Positions 5,741 through 6,288 of a DNA stretch of 6,288 nucleotides are shown here, in pieces. This DNA is from Sphingobacteriaceae bacterium (GTDB lineage: Bacteria; Bacteroidota; Bacteroidia; Sphingobacteriales; Sphingobacteriaceae). The notes under the pieces were generated by a model. It saw nothing but the letters and a program-made list of their open reading frames with translations. It was not told the DNA's origin and made no database searches. The stretch spans positions 1 to 6,288 of the forward strand of contig CANGZX010000047.1 in the NCBI GenBank assembly GCA_947458775.1, given 5' to 3'. The translations under genes and the position numbers were made by a program. Numbering within the stretch: position 1 is the stretch's first letter; every line of letters begins with the position of its first letter.

Positions 5741-6207
5741 TAGGCCAAAGGCACTACGGGCTCTTTCTTATTGGTCGACATGATCATCATGGTTTGAAAG
5801 GTTTTAAGCACCGATATTTTGCTTATTTTTTCCATGATTAGGGCTTCATAGGCCTTAATATCTTTCACATATACCTTTAATAAAAAATCGCATTGGCCAG
5901 TAACATGATGGCATTCGGTAATTTCTTTAATAGATTGAACTTCATCTAAAAAAGTTTGAATGGCGTTGCTGGTATGAAAATCTAGCTGTACTTGAATAAA
6001 AGATTTAATGCCTAAACCCACCAATTCTTCATCTACCAACGCATGGTAACTTTTAATGTAGCCTGTTTGTTCGAGTTTACGCACCCGTTCAAGCGTAGGT
6101 GCTGGCGACAAACCCACATCGCTAGATAATTGAAGGTTGGTAATTCTGCCGTTTTCTTGCAAAATTTTTAAAATTTGCAGGTCTGTTTTATCTAATTCGA
6201 AAGCCAT
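5737..6207 (-). CDS. Lrp/AsnC-family transcriptional regulator
   Basis: This 156-residue protein has the standard two-domain plan of feast/famine regulators. An N-terminal winged helix-turn-helix spans about residues 4-52 (LDKTDLQILKILQENGR, then LSSDVGLSPAPTLERVRKLE as the helix-turn-helix, then GYIKSY as the wing). A C-terminal RAM ligand-binding and oligomerisation domain spans about 66-142 and contains the VTGQCDFLLKV segment (102-112), the family's conserved effector-site turn. Members bind DNA as dimers to hexadecamers and often respond to amino acids. Ligand and targets cannot be deduced here. Lrp-type genes often autoregulate or control a divergent neighbour, which would lie past the right edge of the window. 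The start at 6207 is the only reasonable one, since the next Met is residue 125. A perfect -7 box lies only 4 bases upstream. The stop overlaps that of ung, with no terminator visible between them. Confidence 0.94.
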   Translation of the reverse strand: MAFELDKTDLQILKILQENGRITNLQLSSDVGLSPAPTLERVRKLEQTGYIKSYHALVDEELVGLGIKSFIQVQLDFHTSNAIQTFLDEVQSIKEITECHHVTGQCDFLLKVYVKDIKAYEALIMEKISKISVLKTFQTMMIMSTNKKEPVVPLAY

Positions 6208-6288
6208 ACCTCAAAAATAACCTTTCTGGCGAAATTATATTTTACAAAAGAACTAAATTGTGCATATAAATTTTTTATCCTAAGCCAC
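6208..6288. other. Upstream region of the Lrp/AsnC gene at the window edge
   Basis: This AT-rich 81-base stretch contains the regulator's promoter candidate. Beyond that no open reading frame, hairpin or clear divergent promoter could be supported. A divergent gene, if present, would begin outside the window. Confidence 0.4.
6212..6249 (-). promoter_or_regulatory. Bacteroidota-type promoter immediately upstream of the Lrp/AsnC gene
   Basis: On the minus strand TATTTTTG (plus-strand 6212-6219) matches TAnnTTTG perfectly, followed by AGGT and then the ATG. A TTTTG (plus-strand 6245-6249) lies 25 bases upstream, a little farther than the usual -33 spacing. If used, transcription would start at or within a few bases of the start codon, giving a leaderless or near-leaderless mRNA. 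Confidence 0.48.

Noticed and set aside
6230..6237. Alternative minus-strand -7 box (TAATTTCG) for the Lrp/AsnC gene
   Set aside because: It has one mismatch to TAnnTTTG, while a perfect box lies nearer the gene. It remains possible only if the leaderless model fails.
6267..6274. Possible + strand -7 box (TAAATTTT) for a divergent gene at the right edge
   Set aside because: It has one mismatch at the important final G, lies in a very AT-rich tract, lacks a well-spaced TTG, and no downstream gene is visible in the window.
1..6288. Search for mobile elements, CRISPR arrays, tRNA/rRNA genes, toxin-antitoxin or defence genes
   Set aside because: No transposase, integrase, regularly spaced repeats, tRNA-like cloverleaf or defence domains were seen. 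Coding regions are contiguous housekeeping genes with gaps under 120 bases.

Overview
The window looks like a chromosomal housekeeping segment from a member of the Bacteroidota. The evidence is moderately AT-rich DNA, A-rich translation starts without clear Shine-Dalgarno sequences, several matches to the Bacteroidota -7 promoter element TAnnTTTG, and protein features of that phylum. The main protein feature is a lysyl-tRNA synthetase with a C-terminal extension of about 70 residues. No family, genus or species can be assigned from what is visible.

Layout, left to right. The window opens inside iscU (Fe-S scaffold, 3' end only), followed 8 bases later by iscA. The pair forms the end of an ISC-type operon closed by a strong hairpin terminator at 563-598. 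Next are two independent + strand units: a FAA1-type long-chain acyl-CoA synthetase (647-2554, own promoter candidate and terminator) and lysS (2673-4394, with a perfect -7 box). lysS converges on a small two-TM, TPR-like membrane protein of unknown function (4430-4972, minus). The two genes share one 19-bp hairpin whose base is formed by both stop codons. A 90-bp divergent intergenic region separates that gene from ung (5063-5740, uracil-DNA glycosylase). ung converges, with overlapping stop codons and no visible terminator, on an Lrp/AsnC-family regulator (5737-6207, minus). The -7 box of that regulator lies only 4 bases from its start codon. The last 81 bases are upstream DNA of the regulator.

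The genes do not form one pathway. Only iscU-iscA are clearly functionally linked. The others are separately transcribed core functions: lipid activation, translation, DNA repair and amino-acid-responsive regulation. No mobile element, CRISPR array, tRNA, rRNA, integrase or defence/toxin module is visible. No previously undescribed multi-gene system was found. The points worth a second look are small-scale: the shared stop-codon hairpin, the probable leaderless regulator, substitutions in the Ung DNA-wedge loop, the LysS tail, the unusual acyl-CoA synthetase segments, and the uncharacterised TPR membrane protein.
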